Positions 35,799-44,500 of a stretch of 55,094 nucleotides of DNA are shown here, piece by piece. Positions within the stretch are counted from its first letter, which is position 1. Each line of letters opens with the position of its first letter. The notes under the pieces are model-generated. The model was not told the DNA's origin and did no database searches. It saw only the letters and a list, made by a program, of their open reading frames with translations. This DNA comes from Alphaproteobacteria bacterium UBA1301 (GTDB lineage: Bacteria > Pseudomonadota > Alphaproteobacteria > Micropepsales > Micropepsaceae), in the NCBI GenBank assembly GCA_002307725.1, contig DBUB01000013.1:1-55094 (forward strand). The letters run 5' to 3'. Both the position numbers and the translations under genes were made by a program.

Positions 35799-35864
35799 AG
35801 CTCCGGCTGTCACCCCAGGTGCTTCGCGCTACGCGCGCGGCACCGCCGGGGATGACTGGTTTTT

Positions 35865-38207
35865 CTACGCTTTGATTGCGAGTTTCTGGCCTTTGTAATT
35901 GACGGTTCGGAATGCGGCCGCGGGCGCATCGCCGATGCCGGACTTTTCGTCGACGAACACGATATGGAATTCGCGGCTCGGCTTCATGCCGGGGAATTTG
36001 CCTTGGCGGGCGCCGAGCGTGAGGGTTTGCGTTTGCTCGTTCCAATCGAAGGCGATGGTGGCGCGCTGGCCTTTCTCGTAGCCCCAGCCATTGCCGCTGT
36101 CGTCGTAGAGCGTGAAGTGCCCATTGGCGCCGCGATAGACGCGGATTTCGAGCGGGGCATCTTTCTGCGCTTCGGCATATTGCACCACTGGTCCCAGCGG
36201 CAGGATGGTGCCGGCGCGTACGTAAAGCGGCAGCCGGTCAATCGGCGCACTGGTTACGATGGTCGTCTTTGCTTTGAGGCGCTGGGCGGTCCAGAAATCG
36301 ATCCACGCGGTATCGCCCGGCAGATAAACCGTGCGAACGCTGGCACCTTTGCGGGTGATGGGCGCCACCATCAGGGGACCGAACATATACTGATCGGCGA
36401 TGTCGAGCGCGTCGGGATCGGACGCAAAATCGAACACCAAGGGCCGCATCATGCTGCCGTTGTTGGCCGTGACGTCCCATGCCAGCGAATAAATCGTCGG
36501 TAGCAGCCGGTAGCGCAGCGCGTCGTAGCGCTTGAGGATGGTCTGCGTCGCTTCCGGGAAGTGCCACATCTCCTTCGATTTGCCGGTGCCGTGGGTGCGG
36601 AACATCGGCGTGAAGGCGCCGAACTCGAACCAGCGGGTGAAAAGCTCCGCATACGCCGGATCGGCCGGATCGCCAGCGAAGAAGCCGCCGATGTCGGTGT
36701 TCCAATAGGGCAGGCCCGCAGCAACGAAATTGAGACCGGCCGGAATCTGGCGGCGGAAGGTCTCCCAATCGCCGTGAATGTCGCCCGACCAAGAGATGGC
36801 GCCGTTGCGCTGCATGCCCGCCCATGCCGAACGCGTCAGGATCACCGGGCGGCGATCGGGGAAATCGCGGCGATGGCCTTCAAAGACGCCGGTGGTGTGA
36901 TAGAGCGGATAGGCGTTGTAGACGAGGGCGCCGGGACCCTTCGCGGTGGTCACCTCGCGCATCTGGCCCCATTCGCCGCCAAGCTCAGCTTCGCTGGCGT
37001 CAAGCCACCAGCCGTCGAACCCGTTTTTGCCGAGGCGTTTCGAAATCTGGTTCCAATAAAGATCGCGGCCCTTGCCGAATGGGTCGTACCAGCGCCCAAA
37101 CCCCGGCGGATAAACGTTCTTGTAGGTTTCGGGATAGAGCACGCCGGCCGCATCGAGTTCGGCGCGATTGTCGGTGTCCTTGTCGAAGCGCGCCCACACC
37201 GAAACGATGGTGTGAATGTTCATCGCATGGATGTCGGCCACCATTTTGGTGGGATCAGGATAGCGCGTGGGATCGAACTGATGCGCCCCCCACTGGCCGT
37301 CTTTCCAATACTGCCAATCCTGAATGATGCCGTCGATCGGGATATTGAGGTCGCGGTATTTTTTGGCGACACCGACGATTTCGTCCTGGGTGGCGTAGTG
37401 CTCATAGGACTGCCAGAAGCCAAACGCCCAGCGCGGCAGCATCGGCGCGGCGCCGGTCAAATTCCGATAGCCAGCAATGATGGCATCCGGCGTGGCACTA
37501 GTGATGAGGTAATAGTCGGTCGCCTCGGCCGCTTCCGATGAGAAGGTGAGCGTGCCGCCTTCAGCCGGGCGTTGCACCGACACGTCGGTGACGGAGGCGT
37601 TGTCCCACAACATCCCCCAGCCGGCGTTGGTCAGCAGGAACGGCAATCCGGTATCGCCGTTGGCCTGTTGCAGGTGAACGCCTTGCTTTTGCCAGTCGAG
37701 CCCGCCGGCCGGATGCTGGCCGAGACCATAGTAATGCAAGCCCGCGCCGAACGGCACGCCGAAGGACTGCGCGATCTTGTAGAGACCGGAGGCGGCAGGC
37801 GCGGCGATGTTCTTGTTCTCGGCGAGGAACGGCTCTTTTCCGCCCGGCCGGAAGAATGTGACATGCCCATCCTTTTTGCCGACGACGATGCGCAAGGCGG
37901 GCAGAGCGGCGACAATCTCCTCGGACGTGTTGCTTACCACGAAATGTGCCGCCTGTTTCTTGCCATTGACGATCAGGCTTGGGCGTGGTGCGGGCGCACC
38001 AGCGGGCAGGTGACGGACGCGAATGATGCCGTCGCTCCATGGCTCGATCAGAGTCGTACCGCAAGTGCTGCTAAAGGTGACGTTGTCCTTGGCCGAGGTC
38101 ACGGCAGTTACCGCGGGCGAGCAGGGCGTTGCGGCATTCGCGACTCCGAACAACGCTACTATCGAAAAGAACGGCACTACCAACACGCGCCCAGCCCCAA
38201 AGGTCAT
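35865..38207 (-). CDS. glycoside hydrolase family 31 (alpha-xylosidase/alpha-glucosidase), exported
   Basis: The 780-residue enzyme has a signal peptide (MTFGAGRVLVVPFFSIVALF, cut near residue 25), an N-terminal beta-sandwich, and the GH31 barrel with the nucleophile segment GWWLDASEAE, the acid/base segment ISWSGDIHGDWETF and MFRTHG. A C-terminal beta domain follows. GH31 members remove alpha-linked glucose or xylose from oligosaccharide ends; the ALGFWQSYEHYATQDE-like segment (FGFWQSYEHYATQDE) resembles alpha-xylosidase-type members. The ATG at 38207 has GGGGACGAGG upstream. Together with the GH29 fucosidase it could act on xyloglucan, but the genes are 12 kb apart. Confidence 0.85.
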   Translation of the reverse strand: MTFGAGRVLVVPFFSIVALFGVANAATPCSPAVTAVTSAKDNVTFSSTCGTTLIEPWSDGIIRVRHLPAGAPAPRPSLIVNGKKQAAHFVVSNTSEEIVAALPALRIVVGKKDGHVTFFRPGGKEPFLAENKNIAAPAASGLYKIAQSFGVPFGAGLHYYGLGQHPAGGLDWQKQGVHLQQANGDTGLPFLLTNAGWGMLWDNASVTDVSVQRPAEGGTLTFSSEAAEATDYYLITSATPDAIIAGYRNLTGAAPMLPRWAFGFWQSYEHYATQDEIVGVAKKYRDLNIPIDGIIQDWQYWKDGQWGAHQFDPTRYPDPTKMVADIHAMNIHTIVSVWARFDKDTDNRAELDAAGVLYPETYKNVYPPGFGRWYDPFGKGRDLYWNQISKRLGKNGFDGWWLDASEAELGGEWGQMREVTTAKGPGALVYNAYPLYHTTGVFEGHRRDFPDRRPVILTRSAWAGMQRNGAISWSGDIHGDWETFRRQIPAGLNFVAAGLPYWNTDIGGFFAGDPADPAYAELFTRWFEFGAFTPMFRTHGTGKSKEMWHFPEATQTILKRYDALRYRLLPTIYSLAWDVTANNGSMMRPLVFDFASDPDALDIADQYMFGPLMVAPITRKGASVRTVYLPGDTAWIDFWTAQRLKAKTTIVTSAPIDRLPLYVRAGTILPLGPVVQYAEAQKDAPLEIRVYRGANGHFTLYDDSGNGWGYEKGQRATIAFDWNEQTQTLTLGARQGKFPGMKPSREFHIVFVDEKSGIGDAPAAAFRTVNYKGQKLAIKA

Positions 38208-38300
38208 GCCTCGTCCCCAATATTTGTCTGAGTATTTTAACAAAGAGATACACCGCGGCATGGCCGGTGCCAAGCGGAAAGGATTCGAGGCGATGCCCTC

Positions 38301-38334
38301 AAAACGAAAACGCCCCGCTGGAGGGCAGGGCGTT
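38301..38334 (-). terminator. intrinsic terminator of the atp operon
   Basis: On the reverse strand the stem AACGCCC (complementary halves at 38328-38334 and 38309-38315) with a 12-base loop is followed by TTTTCGTTTT (complement of 38301-38310). It lies 26-59 bases after the stop of the b-subunit gene, the last gene of the operon. Confidence 0.7.
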
Positions 38335-38359
38335 CTCAAACCTTGATGCGTCGGAGGAC

Positions 38360-38863
38360 TTACGGCGTATTCGCCGTGAAATCCTTGATCGCCTGTTCGA
38401 CCAGCACGTCGGAGCGCTTGGCGTCGAGATGATCGGTGATCAGCTTCTCGGCGGCGGCAGCGGCCTTGTCGGCGGCCAGCGCCCGGATTTCGTCCAGCGC
38501 CGCGGCTTCGGCCTGCTCAATCTTTTCACGCGCGATCTGGGCGCGGCGTTCGATCTGCTGGCGCAGCTGGACGCGGGTTTCCTTGGCGAAGCGCTCGGCG
38601 TCTTCCTTGGCGTCGGCGACGATACGCGCCGCTTCCGTTCCGGCTTGGGCGGCCTTGTTGACATAGCCGGCGAGCACGGCCGCCGCTTCTTCACGCAGCC
38701 TTTTCGCTTCGTCCAGTTCCTTGGCGATGGCACTGGAACGGTCGTCCAGCATCTTCGCCACCATCCCCGGCACGCGCATGTACAGGAAGAAAAGGATCAA
38801 AGTGACCAGGCCGATGGCGACCCAGACTTCGTATTCCTTGAGGACTTCGATCACGCTTTCCAT
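38360..38863 (-). CDS. atpF: F0F1 ATP synthase subunit b
   Basis: This 167-residue stator subunit has one N-terminal membrane helix (about 13-31, VWVAIGLVTLILFFLYMRV) and a long charged coiled coil. It forms a heterodimer with b' and links F0 to F1. It is the last gene of the operon atpI-atpB-atpE-b'-b, 20 bases after b', and is followed by a terminator hairpin. F1 genes are not in the window, as is usual in Alphaproteobacteria. Confidence 0.93.
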   Translation of the reverse strand: MESVIEVLKEYEVWVAIGLVTLILFFLYMRVPGMVAKMLDDRSSAIAKELDEAKRLREEAAAVLAGYVNKAAQAGTEAARIVADAKEDAERFAKETRVQLRQQIERRAQIAREKIEQAEAAALDEIRALAADKAAAAAEKLITDHLDAKRSDVLVEQAIKDFTANTP

Positions 38864-38883
38864 GGACTCTTCCCGATATGGCC

Positions 38884-39420
38884 TCAGGCCCCCACGGCCT
38901 TAACGGCAGCCGCCGCCTCATCGGGAGTCACGGACACCCCGATCAGCCGGTTGACGATCTCTGCGGCGGCATCTTGCGCAGCTTTTGTGACATGTGTTGC
39001 AGCCTCGGCCCGCTTGGCGGCGATTTGCGCATCCGCTGCGGCCGTGGCTTCCCGGGCTTCCGCATCCGCCGCAGCCTTGGCTTTTTCGGCCTCGGCTTCG
39101 AGCACTTTGCGGCCTGCGTCCGCCTCGGCATGGGCCTTGGCACGCGCCGTGGCCAGGGCCGTTTCGTAGGCGGCAAGCGCCGCTTCCGCGTCGGACTTGT
39201 GCTTGTCGGCGGCGGCAAGGTCACCGGCGATCTGACCCTTACGCTGGCCGATCACACCCGCAATGCGGGGGCCCGCGAAACGCCACAAGACAATGAACAG
39301 CGCAGCAAAGGCCACCACGAGCCAGAAGATCTGGCTCGGAAAGCTCTCCGTCTTGAAGGGCGGAAAGCCGGCACTGTGCTGCGCCTCAGTGCCGGTATGC
39401 GTGACGGCGGGCTCGCTCAT
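38884..39420 (-). CDS. atpX: F0F1 ATP synthase subunit b'
   Basis: The 178-residue second b-type subunit has a short polar head, one membrane helix (about 32-52, IFWLVVAFAALFIVLWRF) and an Ala/Lys/Glu-rich coiled coil. A divergent b' next to b is typical of photosynthetic and alphaproteobacterial F-type synthases. Its ATG overlaps the atpE stop by one base (TGATG). Nineteen extra in-frame residues upstream lie inside atpE and are not used. The symbol atpX is used loosely here; some annotations call it atpG or atpF2. Confidence 0.92.
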   Translation of the reverse strand: MSEPAVTHTGTEAQHSAGFPPFKTESFPSQIFWLVVAFAALFIVLWRFAGPRIAGVIGQRKGQIAGDLAAADKHKSDAEAALAAYETALATARAKAHAEADAGRKVLEAEAEKAKAAADAEAREATAAADAQIAAKRAEAATHVTKAAQDAAAEIVNRLIGVSVTPDEAAAAVKAVGA

Positions 39421-39644
39421 CAACCGAACAGGATGATGAAGGCGATGACGAGGCCGAACAAGCCGGTCGCTTCGCACAGCGCGAAGCCGAGGAACATGTT
39501 CGCGGTCTGGCTGGCGGCCGCACCCGGGTTGCGCAGAGCGCCCGCGAGATAGTTGCCGAACACCAAGCCGATGCCGACGCCCGCGCCAGCAAGCGCGAAG
39601 CAGGCCAAACCGGCACCGATCATTTTAGCGGCTGCAACTTCCAT
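39420..39644 (-). CDS. atpE: F0F1 ATP synthase subunit c
   Basis: The 74-residue proteolipid forms the c-ring. It has two membrane helices (about 8-30 and 50-72) with the polar loop ALRNPGAAAS between them, and the proton-carrying Glu in ALCEATGLF of helix 2. The Gly-rich helix 1 (GAGVGIGLVFG) is standard for close packing. The lack of a Na+-binding Gln/Glu pattern points to proton use. It is spaced 33 bases from atpB. Confidence 0.95.
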   Translation of the reverse strand: MEVAAAKMIGAGLACFALAGAGVGIGLVFGNYLAGALRNPGAAASQTANMFLGFALCEATGLFGLVIAFIILFG

Positions 39645-39677
39645 AGTCCTATTTCCTTCTATTCAGTCTTGGGCTGG

Positions 39678-40439
39678 TCAGTGATTGGCGTGATGAATCG
39701 CTTCGTTGAGGTAGATGCAGGTGAGGATCGCAAAGACATAGGCTTGCAGAGCCGCGACCAGCATCTCCAATGCGAAGATGGCAACGATGAGGAGGAACGG
39801 CGCGACCGCAGCCACGCTGAGAATGCCGCCGGCCGCGCCGAGCAGCACGACAAAGCTCGCAAACACGGCGAGCAGCGTGTGCCCGGCAAGCATGTTGGCG
39901 AACAGACGGACGGAGAGGCTGATCGGGCGCGTCAGGAACGAAATCACCTCGATCGGCACCAAAAGAATGAGCAGGTACCACGGCGCCGAGGGCACGAAGA
40001 GTTTCAGGAACCCGAGCCCCTGTTTCATAAAGCCGGTGACGACCATGATCAGGATCACGAAACTCGCCAGCGTGAAGGTGATGGCGATCTGGCTGGTGGC
40101 CGTGAAGGTCCAGGGGATCAGACCGAGGAAATTCTGGAACAGGACGAAGACGAAGATTGTGAAGATCAACGGGAAGAACTTCAGCCCGTCACTGCCCATC
40201 GTCGATTGGATCATATTGGCGACGAACTCGTAGGAGAGTTCGGCCATCGACTGGCCGCGGGTCGGGACCAGACGGCCCTTCGACACCGTTGCGGTCAGGA
40301 ACAGGGTTGCGACCGCAACGGCGATCAGCATGAACAGGGCTTGGTTGGTGAAGTAGATCGGATGGCCAGCGATGCTGAAAAGCGGATCATGGAAGATGAC
40401 CGGCTTAATCTCGAACTGCTCCATGGGGTTCATGGCCAC
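39678..40439 (-). CDS. atpB: F0F1 ATP synthase subunit a
   Basis: This 253-residue integral membrane subunit carries the proton half-channels. It has five to six helices and the essential Arg in the LSVRLFANMLAGHTLL segment, plus MAELSYEFVANMI near the first cytoplasmic turn. It matches AtpB over its full length. It follows atpI by four bases and precedes atpE. Confidence 0.95.
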   Translation of the reverse strand: MAMNPMEQFEIKPVIFHDPLFSIAGHPIYFTNQALFMLIAVAVATLFLTATVSKGRLVPTRGQSMAELSYEFVANMIQSTMGSDGLKFFPLIFTIFVFVLFQNFLGLIPWTFTATSQIAITFTLASFVILIMVVTGFMKQGLGFLKLFVPSAPWYLLILLVPIEVISFLTRPISLSVRLFANMLAGHTLLAVFASFVVLLGAAGGILSVAAVAPFLLIVAIFALEMLVAALQAYVFAILTCIYLNEAIHHANH

Positions 40440-40443
40440 GGCG

Positions 40444-40770
40444 CTATTTCTCCTTCGGCGCCGATTCGGCGCTTATCTGTTGGGAGGTGCGGATGACGTT
40501 TCGGATTCCCGCGACGGCTCCCAATACGAACATCACGACCAGACCCACCGGCCGTGTATGAAGGGAAGCCCAGTGTTCGGCCGCCCAGTCAATGCCCCAA
40601 CCCAAACCGCCACCGACGAATACCGCCGAAATCAATTCGGTGCCGAGGCGGAAGGCGATCCCCATCGGCGCCGGCGGCGTTGCCGGTTTTTGTTCTCCGG
40701 CAGCCTTACGTCCGGCAGCGTCAATACGCTCCCGCAGTCGCTTCAGATCGTCGGGTTCGGAGGACGGCAA
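40444..40770 (-). CDS. atpI: ATP synthase assembly protein AtpI
   Basis: The 108-residue protein has a charged N-terminus and two membrane helices (about 43-63 and 73-93), the AtpI/Mg-transport-associated type that precedes atpB in many bacteria. It helps c-ring assembly in some species. The family segment FVGGGLGWGIDWAAE is present. It is the first gene of the operon; about 170 bp without a gene lie upstream and should hold the promoter. Confidence 0.88.
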   Translation of the reverse strand: MPSSEPDDLKRLRERIDAAGRKAAGEQKPATPPAPMGIAFRLGTELISAVFVGGGLGWGIDWAAEHWASLHTRPVGLVVMFVLGAVAGIRNVIRTSQQISAESAPKEK

Positions 40771-40944
40771 AGACCGCTCCTAGCGTCACGGCTTGGTTCG
40801 AAAGCGGCCGGACCATAGGGGCGGGCAAAGAGGGCGTCAAGCGTGCGTAAACGCGCACAACGCGCTGAAAACGCAGGGCAAATCAAGCCCGCGGCGATTT
40901 GGATGGGCGGAATTTTAGGCAATTGGCCTCAGGGCCGCCGCTTG

Positions 40945-41271
40945 TCAACGTAGTTCGACGATTCGGGCGCCGGATTGCAGATGCGACAGGATCTCTGGCC
41001 ACGACCTTTCGAAGCACTCCAGCAGCAGACGATTGACGAGGTTTCCGGTTCGAACCCAAAGCACACCCGGCCCCTGGCGTGTGGCAGCCAGCAGGATGAA
41101 GTCTTCGTCTTTGGTCACGATAACAGCGGCTTCCCGTTCCGCGAGTTCCCATACCGTCCGATCGTCGGCGTCTTGCAGGTCTAATTCGCGCAACGACGCA
41201 GCGGAGCATCCTTTGCTTCTGATCCAAACGGCCAGTTGCGGTGGAAGCTGTGCGTCGATGATGAAGTCCAC
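40945..41271 (-). CDS. DUF5615 PIN-like toxin
   Basis: This 108-residue protein matches DUF5615 (Mut7-C-like PIN fold): it starts DFIIDAQLPPQLAVWI with the first acidic residues and has VIVTKDEDFILLA with the conserved Lys-Asp-Glu-Asp stretch, and VLWVRTGN. In TA modules such proteins are presumed RNases. The GTG at 41271 is chosen because GAGG lies five bases upstream and the family starts just before the DFxxDAQLP motif; an ATG at 41292 overlaps the antitoxin. It is partnered with the DUF433 gene upstream. Confidence 0.8.
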   Translation of the reverse strand: MDFIIDAQLPPQLAVWIRSKGCSAASLRELDLQDADDRTVWELAEREAAVIVTKDEDFILLAATRQGPGVLWVRTGNLVNRLLLECFERSWPEILSHLQSGARIVELR

Positions 41272-41278
41272 GGTGGCC

Positions 41279-41509
41279 TCATTCGGCGGCATTCACCACA
41301 GGATGACCAGCTAAGGTTGCAGCGTAGGCCATGCTAGCGCGGATGTCGTCAGGCTCCAGGTCGGGAAAATCCTTGAGAATTTCCTCGGCTGAGATGCCGT
41401 TTGCGAGCATTTCCAGGACATCGGCCACGCGGATGCGCAAGCCCCGGATACAGGGACGCCCATGGCATTGGCCGGGATCGATCGTAATTCTGGTCAGCAA
41501 CTCCGTCAT
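41279..41509 (-). CDS. DUF433 antitoxin
   Basis: The 76-residue protein has the DUF433 signature: ITIDPGQCHGRPCIRGLRIRVADVLEML (split as ITIDPGQCHGRPCIRG and LRIRVADVLEML), GISAEEILKDFPDLEPDDI and a final ASMAYAA helix. This HTH-like family is paired with DUF5615 toxins and represses its own operon in known examples of the VapBC-like type. The ATG at 41509 is preferred over an upstream start six codons earlier. It lies between the atp operon and smc and forms the second toxin-antitoxin module in the window. Confidence 0.82.
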   Translation of the reverse strand: MTELLTRITIDPGQCHGRPCIRGLRIRVADVLEMLANGISAEEILKDFPDLEPDDIRASMAYAATLAGHPVVNAAE

Positions 41510-41562
41510 GGCCGGACTATACCGCAACCGCGGTACAACCGCTACGGTGGGCGTTTTTGGCT

Positions 41563-44500
41563 TTATTCCGCCGCCACCCGTTCGGCTTCGGCGAGGGACA
41601 CCGAGACGAGCTGCGACACGCCGCGCTCGGCCATGGTGACGCCGAACAAGCGATGCATCCGGCTCATGGTCAGGGCGTGGTGGGTGATGACCAGGAAGCG
41701 GGTATCGGCCAGCTTGGTCATCTCTTCCAGCATGTTGCAGAAGCGTTCGACGTTGGCGTCATCGAGCGGGGCGTCAACTTCGTCGAGCACGCAGACCGGC
41801 GCCGGATTCACCAGGAACACCGCGAAGATCAGGCTCATCGCCGTTAGCGCTTGTTCGCCGCCCGAGAGCAGGCCGAGGGACTGCAGCCGTTTGCCCGGCG
41901 GGCGGGCGAAGATTTCCAAACCGGCTTCGAGCGGATCTTCCGACTCGGTGAAGGTCAGCTTGGCTTCGCCGCCCTCGAACAGTTTCGAGAACAGCATCTG
42001 GAAGTTGGTGTTGACCTTCTCATAGGCTTCCAAGAGGCGCTCGCGGCCTTCGCGATTCAGGCTCTGGATGCCGCGGCGCAAGCGTTCGATGGCGCCGACC
42101 AGATCGTCACGGTCGCCGGTGAGGGTGGCGAGACGGGTTTCGAGCTCGGCCGCTTCCTCTTCGGCGCGCAAGTTGACACCACCAAGCGCCTCGCGCTCCT
42201 GCTTCAGTTTCTCGACCTTCCTTTCGGCGAGGTCGATCGGCGGCAGCTCTTCGTCGTCCTTAAGCTCGGCGCGCTCGGCGAGTTCTTCCGGGGCGCAGTC
42301 GAGTTCGTCGCGGACGCGCTGAATAAGCTCGTTTAGGCGGCCGGAATCGCCTTCCAGCACGGCCTCGGCGCGGGCGCGTTCTTCGCGGGCAGCAGAGAGC
42401 GCGCGGTCAGCGTCTTTGGCAGCACGGTCGGCTTCGGCGAGCAACGATTCGGCTTCGGCGCGGGCGTCACCGGCTTCTTTGCGGGCAATTTCGGCCACAC
42501 CGATGGCATCGAGCAAGGCGCCGCGCTTTTCGGCGATGGCGGCTGGTGCGGCTTCGGCGACGACCAGTTCTTCGGCCAGTTGCGTCTGACGGTTGTCCAA
42601 CTCGGCGATGTGTTCGGCCGCCGCGGCGTTGCGCGTGTCCCAGCGGGCGCGCTCCTCGGTGATGACCGCCAACCGCCGTTCGCGGGCTTCGCCGTCGCGT
42701 TTCAAGCCTTCGAGGAAGGCGCGGGCGTTGGTCGCGTTGGTACGCGCTTCGGCGGTCGTTTCGCGGGCGTTGGCGACGCTTTGGATCAGCGCCTGGCCGT
42801 CGCCGAGGTCCTCCAACGATTGGCCCGCCAAACGTTCCGCCTCGAGGGCGGCGTCGCGCGACTCGGCGATGCGCTTGATCTCGGCTTCGAGGGCAGCAAG
42901 CTGTTGGGCGCGCTCGGCGGCCTGACGGGCAGCCTTGTTGGCGGCATCCTGCGCGGTCATGACCGCGGCGGCGCAGCTACGCTCGTCCTGTTCCAGCGTG
43001 CGCAACGCCTGACGCGCCACTTCGGCCTCGGCCTTGGCCGCTTCATAGGCCCGTTCGGCGCCGGCGCGGGCGGCTTCATATGCCTCGGACGCGGCCTGTT
43101 TGGCCGCCTGATAGGCTTTGTCGGCGGCGGCTTTGGCGGTTTGATAGGTCTGATCGGCGGTAATCTTGGCCGCCCGGAAGGTCTCTTCCGCCGCCGTGGT
43201 CGAGGTCAGATAGAAATCTTCGGCGGCCGACTTGGCGGCCTGATAGCCTTCTTCCGCTGCAACCTTCGACGCCTGGTAGGCTCGTTCGGCCTCGGCCTTG
43301 GCGGCCTGATAGGCTTCTTCAGCAGCGATCTTGGTGGATTGGAGCGCTTCTTCCGCCGCCGATTTGGCGGCGTGATAGGCCGCTTCGGCGTTCGCTTTGG
43401 CGGTCTGATAGGCCTCGGCCGCCGCATCGCGGATTTCTTTGGCGGTGGCGATCAAGCCTTCGAGTTCGGTAAGACGGTTGCGCTGTTCGAGGCGTACCGC
43501 CGCCGATGACGGGGCATCAGCCGAAGCACGGAAACCGTCCCAACGCCACAGGTCACCACGCGGTGACACCAGACGCTGGCCGGGTTTCAATTCGGCTTGC
43601 AACGCTTCGCCCTGATCGGGGAACACCACACCGGTCATGGTGAGGCGACGCGACATCGCGTGCGGGCCGGTGACGTGATAGCTGAGCGGACGGGCACCGA
43701 CGGGCAGGGGGGCGGCTTTGTCGTAATCGGCGAGATCGTGCCAATGGCGCGGGCTGGCGTCGTCGAGCGGGTCCTGCAATTCGTCGCCGAGCGCCGCCGC
43801 CAGGGCACCTTCGTAACCGGGCTGCACATTGACGGCGTCCATCAGCGGCGGCCACTGGCTTTCGCCGGAGGTGCTGAGCACGCGCTTCAGGACACCGGCT
43901 TCGGTCGACAGCTGCTGAAGTTCGCGCTCGGCATTGTCGAGGGCGGTGCGGCGTTCGCGTTCGACGGCGTCCAGCGCGGCGCGGCCATCGCGTTCGGCGT
44001 CGGCAATCTGGGCGCGCCCGACGCGTTCGGCTTCCTCGATTTGGGCGCGGCCGTCGCGGTCGACGGCTTCCACTGCGGCACGGCCTTCGCGTTCGGCGGT
44101 GGCAATGGCGAGGCGGCCTTCACGCTCGGCGGTTTCGAGCGCCGCGCGGCCATCGCGTTCGGCAGTTTCAATCGCCGCCCGGCCGTCGCGGTCGATGGCT
44201 TCCAATGCGGCGCGCGCTTCGCGTTCGGCGGTTTCGGCTGCGGTGCGGGCCTCGCGTTCGCTAGCGTCAAAGGCGGCGCGGGCTTCTTTCTCGGTGTTCT
44301 CTAGCAAGCTGCGAGCGGTGCGCTCGGCCTCGTCCAGAACGGCGAATTCGGCGCGCGCGGCTTCGGCCAGCGCGGTCGCGGTTTCGGCGAGGCGGCGGTA
44401 AGCGGCGACTTTCTCTTCCGCGGCCCCGACGTCAGGATCAGCGGCGGCACTGGTCAGCGCTTCGCGGTGACGATTTTCGGCGGTCTGAAGCTCGACGGAG

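Noticed and set aside
41035..41060. T-loop-like GGTTCGAACCC suggesting a tRNA
   Set aside because: No acceptor, anticodon or D-arm is present, and the sequence lies inside the DUF5615 coding region.
43018..44292. Regular 33-bp repeats, possible CRISPR-like array
   Set aside because: Repeats are contiguous with no spacers, vary in base sequence and encode 11-residue coiled-coil units in frame with smc.
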